Below, piece after piece: positions 1 to 12,451 of a DNA stretch of 64,000 bases. A model generated the notes under the pieces. It was not told the origin of the DNA and made no database searches. It saw only the letters and a program-made list of their open reading frames with translations. The position numbers were made by a program, and so were the translations under genes. The stretch is from Cyprinodon diabolis (Eukaryota > Chordata > Actinopteri > Cyprinodontiformes > Cyprinodontidae): the NCBI GenBank assembly GCA_030533445.1, contig CM060081.1, forward strand, positions 36,069,111 to 36,133,110, written 5' to 3'. The stretch's first letter is position 1; each line of letters starts with the position of its first letter.

Positions 1-1500
1 TATTTGGGCAAAAATGTCTGGTCCTGGACTCAGTGATCTAAAAATTATCAAAATATTGTTTTTATTTTTTTGCTGATTAATGCTAAATTCATTAAATCAC
101 TGCGAATGTATTCGTTCTAGGTATAAACAATGATCCAAAGAATAAAACTGGAATTTGTTAAAATAAAAGGTTAAAAAACTTCACTTTTAGGTATGGGGAA
201 TTATTTTCAGTTGTGAGAAGATAAGTCAATCAAGAAAACCAAGGTATTTGTAATTTTTAACATAATTCTTTGTGTTGTCAGCCACAGTAGAGTCTCCCTT
301 CATGTCCAAATAAGCCCTGAGTGTGACAGATTTTGTAGCATCGCCAGGACTTTGACAGAGACATTAGCATAACATTTTTCTTTAGTCCATAGGTCCTTTT
401 CACCAACCAAAGATAAGATATTTAGTTGGGATATTCTGGATAACGTAACCATAAAACAGTTTAACGGTAGCAGTAACTCATCAGTTACCACAGTAATTTA
501 TTCTGTGCAGCTAGCCTGCTCCTGACAAGTCTAAAGGGAAGTCTTACTCACACCTGGCTGCTGTATCTGTCATTGGAGACACTGATCAGAAACCAATGAT
601 TTCTTCCTCTTCTTCTTGGGATAATTGGTGGGTGGCTGCAAACATAAAGAGATATTACCACCATCTAATCTGGCTGGACTTGGGGCCAGAGTATCTGGCC
701 AACCAGATTTAGATCATTGCAAGTCACTCAGTTCCCTTTCCAGATCTTATAAATTCTGTTTGTATCATAGTAATGAATTTTGTCAGTAATGACACTACTC
801 CATCTGGATGTTGTGATATTTTTATGTCAGCCTACATTTATAAAACAGTGAAATATGGCCCTTGTCTCCAAAGCTAAAAAAAGACAGAAGCTCACAGTGT
901 TAAAAAAGAGATTTGCATAATCATCTGGAAGGAGCTGTCAATCAAGAGGGATGTGCCCCGGCATGTACTATATAGGTGATGTGCCTAAATCAGTAATGCA
1001 GCTGCACTATAGGTAGTATGCATCTTACGGAATTAAGATATTCCTCTATTGTTCTCGCCCTTTGAAGTAAAGATTGTTGAAGCATATTTTTCTTTGGCCT
1101 ATTTGTAAGATAAAATGTTTTGAGTGTCCCTGCCTGAATAGGATTGAGTTCAGATAAATCTTGTACCAGCCTCTATGCTGTAATGTTTAAGGTAAGAATG
1201 AGTTCACACAACCTCCTTCATGCCATGAACGGGAGACCTGTTCTTAGTGTCTATCTCTCCGTCCGAGGCCGATAAATAAATTTGAACATTATTTCCATTT
1301 GGAGAAAAAAAAACTAGCTCAATTCATAGTGTATAATATAATCTTGGTTGGTTTTAATTAGCTAATTGTTCCTTTATCCAACACCTTGAAAAAAAATCAG
1401 TTCATTTCCCTAAGTTATTTTTGTTTTTTGTTGTTCATTAACTCGACAAAAAAACAATCATTTTCTTTATTTCGTTCATTTTCTTTATTCAATTCTGTCC
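1..1500. other. AT-rich non-coding DNA
   Basis: No gene is recognisable in this stretch. It is AT-rich with short random open frames only. The single item of note is a weak exon candidate at 554-635 on the minus strand, listed separately. Confidence 0.6.
554..635 (-). other. Weak exon candidate (splice-bounded 82 bp)
   Basis: On the minus strand an 82-bp segment is bounded by an acceptor-like site with a pyrimidine-rich run ending TTTGCAG and by a donor-like CAG|GTGTGAG. One frame is open throughout and reads HPPIIPRRRGRNHWFLISVS and onward. I do not recognise the peptide, and such chance pairs of splice signals are common in AT-rich DNA. It could equally be non-coding. Confidence 0.12.
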
Positions 1501-1524
1501 CCTTAAGTCCTCCTAAGTGTCATT

Positions 1525-2840
1525 TTGACTTAGACTTAGAAAACTTTTATTGTCATTTTGTATACACTCTGTGTATACAAAATGAAATTTAATTTAGTAC
1601 AGCTTTTCAGACAATAAATGAAGTTTTCCATTCTATAAAGTGTAGCAATGATCAAATGTATGCAGTGTGGGAGAAGGACATGATGCAAAAAGTGCATTGA
1701 TATGGAAGTTCAGAGCATTGATATAAATGGTGCAAACATGCAGTATTTTTGGTTTGGTGTTGTCAGTGTGATGCAGGATTTGTGACTTGAATTAGAGTTT
1801 TTTCAACAGTTCAGTAGTCTGATGGCAGTAGGTAAGAAACTGTTGCAGAATATTCTGGCCTGCATTGAATGCTGCAAAGCCTCTTCCAAGAGGGCACCAG
1901 GGAGAACAGTCCATGGCGGGGGTGTGAGGGGTCATTGATAATGTTAAGGGCTTGGGAAACGCAGCGCTGGGATGAAATGAGTATGACTGGAAGAGGAGCC
2001 CCGAGGATCCTCTCTGCTGTTCTCACCACTCTTCTTTTCTTCCAGTCTGCGACGCTGCAGCCTCTAAACCACAAAGTGAGACAGCTGGTCAGAATGCTCT
2101 TTATGGTGCTTCTGTAGAAGGTTGTGAGGATGGGTGGGGGCAGGTGGACTCTCCTCACCTGCCGAAGTAATGTTGTCTGTGATGTGCACCCCCAGGAATT
2201 GGGTGTTGCTGAGCACCTCTACACCTGAGCTGTTGATGAGCAGTGTAGCGTGGTTAGGCCGGTTCATCCTGAAGTCGATGATGATCTCTAAGCACTGAGC
2301 AAACGTCTACAAACTTCATGAAGTGATTGGTGGTGAACATGGGGACACAGTCATGTGTCATCAGAGTGAACAGCAGGAGGCTCAGGACACAGCCCTGAGG
2401 GGAGCCTGTGCTTAGGGTGATGACAACAGAAGTGTTCTCTCCGACTTAGACTGACTGAGGTCTGTTTGTGAGGAAGTCTAGCAGCCAATTGCAGAGAGGT
2501 GTATTGAAGCCCAGCTGTTCCAGTTTGCCTATTAGATGCTGTGGGATGATGATGTTGAAAGCTGAGCTGAAGTCCAGGAACAGCATCTGCACGTGGGTGT
2601 TCTTCTCCTCCAGCGGTGCCAGGCTCAGGTGAAGAGGGAGAGGAGAGGGCATCCTCAGTGGAGCGGTTCTGTTGGTAGGCAAACTGGGACGGGTTGAATG
2701 TTGGGGGGAGACTGGAGATGATGTGTTCTTTTACCAGCCTTTTAAAGCCCTTCATCATGATAGGAGTCAGTGCAACAGGCCGGTAGTCATTGAGTGAGGT
2801 GACCTGAGGATTCTTTGGGACCGGAATGATGGTGGTAATG
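1525..2840 (-). pseudogene. LINE (Rex1/L2-like) reverse transcriptase remnant
   Basis: This is a 5'-truncated non-LTR retrotransposon on the minus strand. Reading from 2840 downwards, several frames give typical RT pieces: [20 protein letters not shown], then [42 protein letters not shown] and [12 protein letters not shown], then SPQGCVLS. After the MKF that normally precedes the catalytic ADD motif, the copy jumps to a segment reading NTQFLGVHITDNIT, so the catalytic box and its surroundings are missing. The C-terminal part near 1811-2158 has the FYRSTIKSIL and HPRHGLFSLVPS motifs of this superfamily. Frames shift several times and the copy is dead. The 3' end carries ACAATAAA and a short CTAAGT-type tail at about 1525-1550. 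Clade assignment within the jockey superfamily is inference. Confidence 0.8.
1554..1584. repeat. Perfect hairpin near LINE 3' end
   Basis: Fourteen-base arms (CATTTTGTATACAC and its complement) are separated by the three bases TCT. The hairpin lies just inside the 3' end of the 1525-2840 LINE copy, next to its AATAAA-like tail. A role as RT recognition structure is possible but not shown. Confidence 0.7.
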
Positions 2841-4299
2841 ATTTTGTTATGTTGTTTTGAAAATACCTTTATGTGTGTAAGAATGTGTGGCCATGTTTTT
2901 GTTATCCTGTGGGCACATTTTTGCCAGAAATATGCTAAATCCTAGGGACTTATGGGTACTTGTGGGGACCAACGACTGGTCCCCATGATACGTTTTCTTC
3001 TTGGAGGCGGAGGGATCAGGTTTAAGGTGTTAATTGAGGACATTGTTGACAATCAACTGGGTGAGGTAAAGCTATGTCCTAACAGAAAACAATATCAAAC
3101 ATATTGAGACATCCGCTGTCACACTATCTACATACAGGCTTCACGGAGCCCCCACACCCTGCACATATAAGAAGGAAAACTTTCAAATAAATCTTACAGA
3201 AACAGCCTGCTTTCTCTCTAATGTTAGCTGTGGGTGGTAGGGATACAACACTTCACCACAGCAAATGTTACCACATATGTTCTGCTAGCAGAGCTCTGGT
3301 GGTTAAGTTCTGAACTAGATTCCTGACTTTTGACAGTTCTGTGGTTCTTGGGGTTTCTTTCTTTTACTCTGCTTTTCTGTTTTCATTATGGTTCCTGAAA
3401 AGATCTTGCAGACAAAGGATCAGATTTAAAGCACCGCAATATCTGGGAGAATGCACAGTGAGAGCTTAACTGTTGTTTGTGACTTTTGGAATGCATTCAT
3501 TGATACATCAACAATGTTATAAATCTGTGTTTCTGCTTTAAAACTTTTCTGTATTTCTATGATACAACCTCTTCTACATTATTTTCTTAGTTTTATATAT
3601 TCTATAAAATATGTATGTTAAATGAATCTCAGTTGCTTGAAATCTATCTTTCTATCTATCTCTGCTTAAATCTATATTTCTATAAAAGACATATATTTGC
3701 ATTTTTAAAGAGATAGACCAATAAAATCCCTAACATTTCCTAATTTTTCCAACATTTTTATGATATTTCTTCATCGGAGTGTAGAATATGATATTCTTAA
3801 TGGCAAATTGATAAAAACTGCAGCAATTTGCTCAAAGTTTTGTCTTTGGTCACTGTAAATAACACTCCTTTCAGTAGCAATTCATCCACCCACATTATTG
3901 ATAGTCTTTCATCTAGAAATGCAAACACAGCTATAGTCACACAGTTCGTTTCTCTGTTGTACAGCAGGTCAGGTATCAGACAGCAGGTGTCAGGGTTAAA
4001 CTTGCAGCTTCTGCTCTAACTCCACCGCTCTCCTCTCATTCTTGCTTGCCTGCAGGCTGTGAGGGTGACTCAGGGCCGATTTATGTCGTTCCAGAGATTA
4101 ACACCAGCAATTTGACCTGTCAGCGTGCTCATGAATCACCTGCATAAGGCATAATAACTCCACAAGATTTATTAGAAAGACATAGGCCAAATTTTCCTAC
4201 TAAAGTAAATTGAAGTGCAGTGGAAGTTTTGAGCTGGAAAGTAGAGAATATGTGGAAGAAAAAGGAGAATAGAACATAGCATGCAAAGATCATAGTGGA

Positions 4300-4329
4300 G
4301 TTAAACACCAACTTGTGTTGGTGTTTAAC
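4300..4329. repeat. Short perfect palindrome
   Basis: A 13-base arm GTTAAACACCAAC is followed by a TTGT loop and its exact complement. No flanking element or duplication explains it. Confidence 0.7.
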
Positions 4330-4415
4330 TAACACATTTAGAAAGAACATTTTAAAAAGACCTTTATTTACATTACATTTACCTAATAATACATTTTCTT
4401 AAAATAGGTTATTAA

Positions 4416-4460
4416 ATTTTGAATGATACTGAAGTAGTATCATTCAGTATCATTCAAAAT
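4416..4460. repeat. Inverted repeat, 17-bp arms
   Basis: The arms ATTTTGAATGATACTGA (4416-4432) and its perfect complement (4444-4460) surround an 11-base loop, part of which repeats the arm motif AGTATCAT. It lies 87 bp from the 4300-4329 palindrome. Confidence 0.75.
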
Positions 4461-6059
4461 AATTTATAACAAGCTAGTGATGTTATCAGTAATTTTAGTT
4501 TCTAGCTTTCCCCTAAACCTTGATCTACGTTATAGTTGAATTAGGAAGTTAGATTTCCTTCTTATACTTTTCATTAGTTGTAAGGAAAAAGCTTTGAAGA
4601 AAAGTAACCCCATACAATAACATATAGCAATAAAAACATGATTGATATTACGCAATATAAAGAGCAGCTGCAAAAATGTGTATCTGAGAACTAATAAAAC
4701 ATTCATGCAAGAGCAGCTGAAAATGTAACCTATAGAAGAGCCTGTCTCTTGCAGACTTTGAACTGAGAAAAATTACACGTTAGACCCAGTCTGAGTAGTT
4801 TCTTGTTATTCCCTGAAGAATCTTGATTAAAGTGAGATGCTTATGATTCAGATTCTTTACTGCCTGTAAACAATATAGCATTGTCGGGGAGTACTCATAC
4901 ATGTTAAAAAATTTAATTTGTGATGATTTTTTGGTAGATTTGTTTGCATTTATGAAATCTTTATTTTGTGGGATTATACATTTGTGAAGAGCATATCATA
5001 TCTTCATGGTAACAAGCGTTAAAATACACATAAAGCAACTTGGCTATGTGAATCTGTGTTGTTGGATTTCTTGTTGCCTTTATTTGATTTCATCTTTCAC
5101 TTTATTCTGCTCAACTTCTGTCCATGTGTGACCCATTCCAAAATCAAATTTTAGAAATACAGGACTTTTTGGAAATCGTTAAAGATTAAAATCACTCATT
5201 CCAAGACAATTACAGCCTTTTTAAGGTGCTATCCATATTCTGGATTTTGGTTTTCATCACAGAAATTGCTTTAACAGGAAGCAAAAGAGTTGAGGAGACA
5301 TCCCAGCACTGTCCACCAGGCTTTGGATATGTTTTATTACTGATAGATACTGTACAAATGACAGATTAAATCAGTATTTTGACATATTCATTCCTACCTA
5401 AAAAAAAAGTTCCATGTTTCTTTACCCCATTTATGCTTTATATCTGTTGTTAATTTTGGCCTATAAGGATTTCCTACATTCTTCACTTACTTTTAGACCT
5501 ATAACTTTGTCACATGCAAAATAAAAGAATGCAAAGAGAGAGAGAGGAGAAATTGAGTGTAATAAATACACTGTAATAAATAAATCAGTGTTCAATGGGA
5601 GCCAATAAGCTTAAGGCAGGTACATGGGCTGCATGGAAGGTGTTGGCTGTGGTTGCAACATGGTATGAATGAGCCAGAAAAGAGGGCTACAGAATTAAGT
5701 ATCATACACCCCTACAAGAAAAGCATCATGATACATATCAAATTCATGATAATGATGTCTATATACTGTTTTGATTTTCAGCAGGTCAGAGCTACTAGAT
5801 ACTGTATGTCTATGGGTATAAAGAATAATGTGAAATAAATAATAATGATATTTTTTGCTTGTTTTGTTTGCTTCATTTGCTCTCAATAGATCTCAGATAT
5901 CTTAGTGTGTGTTGAATCCTACAGCAAAGCGGTGTCAGCACTACAGGATCTTACGAAAAAAAGCCTTTGATCTAATCTAACCACTGATATGCATCTTTAC
6001 AGTTGTGTTTACAGCAATTTGGTAGTTTTACTGAATGGATATTTTATGCTGTCACATTT

Positions 6060-6276
6060 CTTTTATTTAACTATTTTTTTTTTTAGTTTTGATGGCACTA
6101 GTGGCTAGTTTTTTCGACGGTAGGCTGACAGGAAAGGGGGTATGAGAGAGAGGGAGAGACATGCGGGAAAGGACCATAGGCTGGATCTAAACCCAGGTCA
6201 GCTGCGTCTAAGACTAAGGACTCCATACATGGGTCGTGCACGCCAACCACTGCACCACCTGCAAGCCCAATATTGT
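6060..6276 (-). mobile_element. tRNA-derived SINE
   Basis: On the minus strand the unit starts with a tRNA-like head whose A-box region is GTGCAGTGGTTGGCGTGCAC, followed by a B-box-like GGGTTTAGATCCAG (plus 6182-6195). The body then reads CCTTTCCCGCATGTCTCTCC and ends near the T-rich stretch at 6070-6085. The head-plus-CATGTC body order matches SINEs common in teleosts. Exact family and ends are inferred. Confidence 0.6.
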
Positions 6277-8061
6277 CACATTTTGACTATAGTTTTAGCA
6301 AAGAAAATACATTTTTGTAAATATTTTAAAGCTAAACCAACCTGTAAGGTTGCAATGAATGAATCAATGTGAGATCCTCTCATTTGTGATATATTACACA
6401 ACATACATCAGAAAAATGAGGGAGACATGCTAAAGGCTCAACCCAGGGTTACTTTTCAAAGATTGCCCTTAGTGACCTGCCAGTATATTTATCAGTGCCA
6501 AAGCAATAAAGTGCTATTCAAAGAATCCCCAAAAATTGTGTATTACTATTCTTGTCAATGTGTCACTGCACCATCAGCCATTTGAAAAACAAATTTTTAG
6601 CTAAAAAGATTGCTTTCAATTGCAAACCATTGATCACAAGAACTACCCTCTCTTGTGAGATATGTTTTCTAATTCAAATGTTTGTTTTTTAATTTCTTTT
6701 TGAATTGTAGTTGGTATTTGATTACTCCTTTGTAAATATGAACCAAATTGTCTTTCATTTTTGGGGGCTAAGATTATACATTTTTCATTTGATTTGCTAT
6801 ACTTTTTTTATTTGATTTGCATGAGTCAACAGTTCTCACACTCATGGGCAAATGATGGCAGAGATCTAATAAAGTAGTTGGGTGAACAAGAGCATGCCAT
6901 ACCCACGTACACACCCAGAAAATTCAACCTGAATCACTCTCAAAAGAACTGACTAATAGAGCAACTTCGGTAATAGAGGAAAACTCATTTTACTCATCGG
7001 GAAATTGTACAGGCTTGTTTGGGAATTATTAAAAATTGTATTAAACTTGCGCAAGGCAACTATTGAGTCAAGTATTGAGAATGATTAAATATTAAGCAAA
7101 GGACATTTAATTCAAAATAGCTCAATCCACATGCAGCAATTTAGAAAAATCTAATTAAAGGACATTTTTTATGCAATGTCAAACAGCTGTGCTGTCCACA
7201 AAATATAAAACAACCTTAGCTACAAAAAGGGCCCTTTTATTTGGGGAAAAACATTTGAGCTTCTAATGAAGCTTATTTTGTTTTAATCTCAAGGGGTTTA
7301 TACATTGCTGATGTTTGAGTTTCTAAATCATACTTTGTTGAAAAATGAAGTCATCTTCAAGTGAAGTCAAGCTTTATTTTATTTTCTTCTTTTTCTTGAC
7401 GGCTTAAATATGAATCATCTCCTGTAACACCACCAGTACCACATAAGTAGTACCTTTCTTTTAGTCTTACAGGTGCAAAAAAAATTATACATGGTAAAGT
7501 TACTAAATAATTTTAAATTATTTTACCCATTATACTCCTTTCCAAAGTAACAATCAGCATAAGCAGTAAGACATAAGCAACCCCTGCAAACTTAATATCT
7601 AAAAGAAATATTCAACAACATTACAATCATGCCTACATGCTTTAAAATAATCAAGCGTAAAAACTTGCAATTTTACACAGCTAGAAGAGCTTAGATACAT
7701 TAGTCAGTGCTAGTCAAAAAGATGCATAATAACTCTTAAGAATCAGAGGCAATATGTTTGCAAATCTTTACTATGATAAGTGTTAAGACTATAATCAATA
7801 CCTTTCACTTTCCCTACGTTTTTTGGAATCTTTTCCCTCTACTCAACCCTTTCGTGTCATAAACTGACACCTACAAAGAGCGACACACTGTATAACTCAT
7901 TGTGGTTTTAGCTATTACCGTTGTAAATAGATGTAAATGCAACAGTTTACATTTTAGTAGCTAAGCAGACTAAATGTTTGAGCCTTCACTGTCAGCTTTA
8001 AAAAAAACTCTAAAAACTTAAATCTGGACAGGAAGTCACATCAACTTTACAGAATTATTAT
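6277..8061. other. Non-coding, no gene seen
   Basis: AT-rich sequence with no reading frame, repeat unit or RNA gene that I can support. Confidence 0.5.
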
Positions 8062-8330
8062 CAGTGATGGGCAAGTTACTTCCAAAATATAACATATTTA
8101 TTCTTATATTGGACCATCGTTAGAAAGTAATACGTTTCTTTACAATATTAACATCTGTATAGCATAGGTTACCAATAACTTTTTAGTTACTTTCACCAAA
8201 ATAAACATTTGAGAGAACAGTTAGAACAGTTTTATATGAGAGTTTTAGCATATATACAAGGAACAACTCCTTCTCTTCAAAACTTGTCATTTAAATGTTA
8301 CTTTTTGCCTCCCTGTTTTTTTTGTATAAC
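8062..8330 (+). mobile_element. hAT-like MITE end (partial)
   Basis: The segment opens with CAGTGATGGGCAAGTTACT, typical of the left end of hAT-type non-autonomous elements in fish. It continues with AGTAAT/AGTTAC-like motifs to about 8200. A matching right end and an 8-bp duplication were not found, so it is probably truncated. Confidence 0.35.
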
Positions 8331-8591
8331 GTCATAAATGAAAGGGAGAAATGTTGTAATGTAATTTACTGCAAATTTTAAAATTATGTTACAGATTATT
8401 GGTACAATAAGAGTTTAAAGGGCAAAGCAAAGAAGATTCCTCAATGCTGACAGGATGGCATAAGAAGGTAAATAAAAATAACCCCCATTAAGAATGTAGG
8501 CTGTATGGGCATTTAAAATAGTAAACAGGCCTGTTGACACAAAAATTACACAAGTAGATAAAAAAAAAAACCCTGTTGTTTAGTTTTCCAT

Positions 8592-8720
8592 GTTCAATTC
8601 AATTCAGTTTATGTATATATCACCAATTTACATCACATGTCATCTAGAGGCACTTTACAGTTCACCAGGTCATACAGTCAAATTGATTCAAAGTTTTCGA
8701 TCTAGGGAAAATCAGTTGAT
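8592..8720 (+). repeat. Interspersed fish repeat, copy 1
   Basis: The sequence starting ATTCAATTCAGTTTATGTAT and continuing through CACTTTACAG and TCATACAGTCAAATTGATTC also occurs at 54310-54420 in the same orientation. The two copies have diverged by scattered substitutions. The ATAGCGCC-type head is a widespread teleost dispersed repeat. Its origin is not clear from the window. Confidence 0.65.
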
Positions 8721-9566
8721 TGCATCGACTCATTGACTGGAAGACAATCCCTCACACTAAGCATCCTTTTAGCGACAGTGGAGAGGAAAAGCTATTAGCC
8801 CTCTATTGCAATGTTTCCAAAACTTTTTTGACTTGTGTAGCCCTTTGGGCATTTTGTCTTACCATGAGTACCCCTTGCAGTCAAAAGTAATGATGATTGT
8901 CCAAAAGTGGAATGTACAATAACTGATCAAAAAACAAAAAGTGTTTTACTTTATCTTTTATTTGCAGCATTTGATTCTTAGGCATTTTATGCCTTCCATC
9001 TTAAATAAAAACAACATAAATATGAACTGAAATAATGACAAAATAAAATCATGTTATAAACCTGTATTTATAAACCTGTATTAATACAATATGAATACAA
9101 ATGGGAGCTGCAGATAACAGAATAGTATTTGATGTTTTATTAAGTTTAATGTAGAAAGTTGATCATAACCTAAAACATAATTAGAACCCCTATAAGCTCG
9201 CTAGTTCATCTTTAATTAGCTTGGCCTAGGGGTGCAAATACCATGTACTGTAAATACACAATATCACATCTAATTCAAAAGGTCCTGCAAATTAAAAAAA
9301 TAAACTTTCAAATTTGAAAATTAGACTAGCAAACACAGAAGACCAACACAAAACAAAAACAAATACATGCCAAGGAAAAAACTTTAAACATGAAAAAAGC
9401 TGTAATCACAGAGAATTGGGAGCAGCATAGTGGAAACATGCTGCAGACATAAAACCTGCAAAAAATACATAAAAACTAATGAAGCCTAGGCGGAAATCCA
9501 ACTAAATAAGCTAATTAGCATTTAGCCACACCTGCTCATAATCCAATCAGCATCAGAGTCCTGCTT
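8721..9566. other. Non-coding, no gene seen
   Basis: AT-rich non-coding sequence. The 8820-8950 part has a repeat-like look (TTGACTTGTGTAGCCCTTTG) but no ends can be set. Confidence 0.45.
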
Positions 9567-9910
9567 AAAATAGGGTGACCAAACATCCGTATTTCCCGGG
9601 ACATATCCGTATTTCACGTCCTGTCCCGGGCGTCCCGGGTTTTTTCGACGCTCCGTGTGACGTAATCCCTGAGCCGCGTCAGTGCGGGCAGCCCTGTTCT
9701 TAATCAGAGGCTCTGTTCGAAAACCTGGGCTGCATCCTCCAAGAACGCGGTCTACCTAGACTGGATCCTTCGAAGTCCTTGAAAATAAGGAGGCCGGAAG
9801 AGTTTTGGCTGTAAATTCGAACAGGTCCACCCTTCGGCGGGTTTTACCGCCATATGCTCTGTTGCTTAGCAACCGTGAAAGTTGACACACAAAGCAGGAA
9901 AAGAATGAAC
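9567..9910. mobile_element. GC-rich DNA-transposon debris
   Basis: A GC-rich island in AT-rich surroundings. Its left part reads TAGGGTGACCAAACATCCGT and carries TCCCGGG blocks typical of degenerate vertebrate DNA-transposon ends. The second part, from about 9712, begins TCTGTTCGAAAACCTGGGCT and includes TTCGAAGTCCTTG, resembling ends of PIF/Harbinger-like elements in fish. No transposase frame survives and no matched inverted end was located. The classes are tentative. Confidence 0.35.
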
Positions 9911-10044
9911 ACAGAGGTTTTCAAAACTGTTTGTTTATTTATTTATTTATTTTTTTTAAAGTTAAAGTGAACAAAGACTACACTCACAAGAATCCAGAGT
10001 GGAATAAAGGTTCCAACCACCGTGAGCAGGAACAAATAAAATCA
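9911..10044. other. Non-coding spacer
   Basis: T-rich run with a TTTATT array (9925-9955), then AT-rich DNA without features. Confidence 0.5.
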
Positions 10045-10350
10045 AATGTAATGATGGAAACCTTAGTCAGTTAAATAACCTGCTGCTGTCATTCTGCACA
10101 TCTCTGATGTTGCTGCTATTTTCAAATATCCATTACTGTAAAAATGTCCATAGCTGCATATTGGTTATTAATTCTCCAGTTTTATATTGTTAAAACACTT
10201 TACAGGATTGTATTGTTTATATTTTAACTCTTCCCTATTATGTTATTCTTATAGGTCCACATTTGTGTGACAAATTTTAATAATTTTAAATTTTAATAAT
10301 GCTGCTATAAATTTGTCCATAGTGGGACAATAAAGGGATTTTCTATTCCA
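10045..10350 (+). mobile_element. LINE 3' untranslated end (plus copy)
   Basis: This is nearly the same sequence as the 3' region of the minus-strand LINE at 23.5-25.0 kb. Both share AGTCAGTTAAATAAC, GTTGCTGCTATTTTCAAATAT and GGTTATT in the same order. It ends in GTGGGACAATAAAGGGATTT, the same tail as the SINE at 21.2 kb. It is therefore a severely 5'-truncated LINE insertion in plus orientation. Confidence 0.7.
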
Positions 10351-11214
10351 TAAAAGGGTTAGAAATATATAAGTAAATCTAAACAATGTATGTGCAAAAT
10401 ATATCTGCAAAATCTCTAATATTCAAAATAAAAAAATACTTAGTTAAGCATATTGTGCAAAACAGCAATAAAAAAATTTAACTCCTATCAGATTTATAGT
10501 TCCCACTCTGCAGATATATTAGAATCTGTCCTTAAATTCCAGCCAAACCCATTTACACAGTAACAGATTAAAACCTTTACATAAATCAAACATTACCGCC
10601 ACATATCTGACTCTATAACCATTAAAACAACTATTTTCATTCATTTCAGACGGAACTATTCCCAGAGTTGTATTATATTAAACTGAACTTCCAATTTTCA
10701 CCACTGTTCTGCGCCAAGTAACATTTTCCTGATCACGGAGTATTCCCGATGATGAGACATTATTTCTTTCATTGTGCTATTTATTCATTACAGGAATTGT
10801 TAAGCATTTTTAATAAATACATTTTGAATAAAATTATCGCTTGTTATTGGAGTTATTGCTGTTGACTTTTACTGAAAAGCATTTTTAATAAATCAACTGT
10901 AAATATAATGTTATTGTAGGATTACGTAGGCCTACGTTAAGTGAGTGCATGCCACAGACATCTCTATGCATGGAAACAGACAGCATCCATCTTCATACTA
11001 TTTCAGTTCCACCACCAGTTTGAGGCCTGGAGGGCATTAATCTATGCTCTCATTCAGCAGCTCATGCATGTTAACAGAGTAAAAAGCATTGTTAATTTAC
11101 CCTGCCGAGGCCGAAGCACCATGGTCTTAAAATTCGATCGAAATTTCGTTAAAACGCTTCTAATTGCCTTCCTTCTTTTTTATGACTTTTTCAGATTGAG
11201 ATAAACACCCTGCT
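10351..11214. other. Non-coding, no gene seen
   Basis: AT-rich DNA. A 17-bp direct repeat AAGCATTTTTAATAAAT occurs near 10803 and 10876. The open frame at 10941-11204 has no recognisable domain and I treat it as chance. Confidence 0.45.
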
Positions 11215-12066
11215 AGAGCTGTAACTAACAATCACTTTTCTAATCAATTAATCTTTGGATTATTTTTTTAATTAGTCGATTGATAATCGCATAGTGCAAG
11301 GTTGCTTGAAGAAAGTTTTTTTGTACAGAATCTAAACTAACTAAAACATTTCCCCTTGAGGAGTTCTGGATAGAGCATAATGACGTACAAAAACACTTTT
11401 AATATGTTATGGTTCTTATTTGTTGTGACTCTGAGTTTTCAGTTTTCTGTTATCAGTTGTTCTGTTTTTATTTTCCTTGATCTTCAAGCATTCTTTAGTT
11501 ACTCTCTGTTGCCCCCTTGTGATTGTTTTCTCTCCCCTTGGATTCCCTCTTGCCAGTTCCACCCACACCTGCTCCCCTTTTAGCTAGTTAGTCCATCCTT
11601 TTGTTTGGTTCTCCTTAAATACTCCACGTCTGCAGTCACTCAGTGCTGGTTCCTTCTTGTTGCTGTATTGTCTACTCTGCTCGTCTGTCCCCAGCTCCTC
11701 AGACTCGTTTTTCCCCTGATGTCTCCATGGTTTTGGTTTGTTTAATATTTTAAGTTGGATTTTTGGATTTCTGCCTCTGCTACCTTTGGTCTGCCATTAG
11801 ACCTCTCAGAACTCAGAACAGTCTCTGCATCTGGGTCCTCGAGCTACCTCACCACCCATTGTTGACATAATATTAAATGCAAAATGTTTATATATATTTT
11901 TTTTACCATTTTGGTATAATTACGGCTCTAAGGAGTCTGTCAGCTAAAGGCATGTTTAAGAATCTGTATAACCCAGTTAGCAATTAATCGATTACTAAAT
12001 TAGATGATGACTATTTCCCTAATCGATTAATCTCAACTAATTCAATTAATTGTTTTTAGCCCCACA
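11215..12066. mobile_element. MITE-like repeat with inverted ends, split by a solo LTR
   Basis: The left part (AGCTGTAACTAACAATCAC, then AATCAATTAATC and AATTAGTCGATTGATAATCG) and the right part (11960-12066, ending CAATTAATTGTTTTTAGCCCC) are imperfect inverted copies built of ATTAATCGATTA motifs. This is the usual look of a common vertebrate MITE starting GGGCTGCAAC. The solo LTR at 11405-11867 sits inside it, so the MITE is the older insertion. The termini are approximate. Confidence 0.5.
11405..11867 (+). mobile_element. Solo LTR with TSD TAATA
   Basis: A 463-bp unit begins TGTTATGG and ends GTTGACA, giving the TG...CA ends of an LTR. The five bases before it (11400-11404) and after it (11868-11872) are both TAATA, a perfect target-site duplication. 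A TTAAATA box lies near 11615. No internal coding part is present, so it is a solo LTR left by LTR-LTR recombination. The TGACA end and 5-bp duplication fit Ty3/gypsy. The orientation is inferred from the end sequence. Confidence 0.8.
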
Positions 12067-12451
12067 CACAACACATGTTCAAAGGTTAAAAATTTTTCAA
12101 GTATCAAAAAAAAAAAAAAAAGTTAAGAAAAGCTGAAAAATACCGCAGCATAATGGTACAACTCCAGACTCCTAGCAGGCAATGATCATCATCTCTTAAG
12201 GGACCAGATCATAGAAATTAGTACAAATGAATGTCTATTGACCAGGGGTCTGTTTATAAAGTTTATATAAGCACTAAACGGGGCCTAAAACTTGCATCTG
12301 CTAATATATGTGCAAATTATCTTGTCTTTAAAAAACAAACTTGGTGTAGAAATACTGTATGTGGTCCCTCCGCTAGCTCTGATGTTTCTTCTCAAAGTTC
12401 AGGTGAGATTGGAAATTGAACCCAGATAGAATCATAACTCCTCTCTGACAT

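Larger units (their letters stand above)
2841..6055. other. Non-coding, no gene seen
   Basis: No gene is recognised. At about 2940-3010 there is a patch around TTGTGGGGACCAACGACTGG that resembles interspersed repeats of fish, without definable ends. Two perfect hairpins (4300-4329, 4416-4460) are listed separately. A short degenerate TCTA run lies near 3645-3665. Confidence 0.5.
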
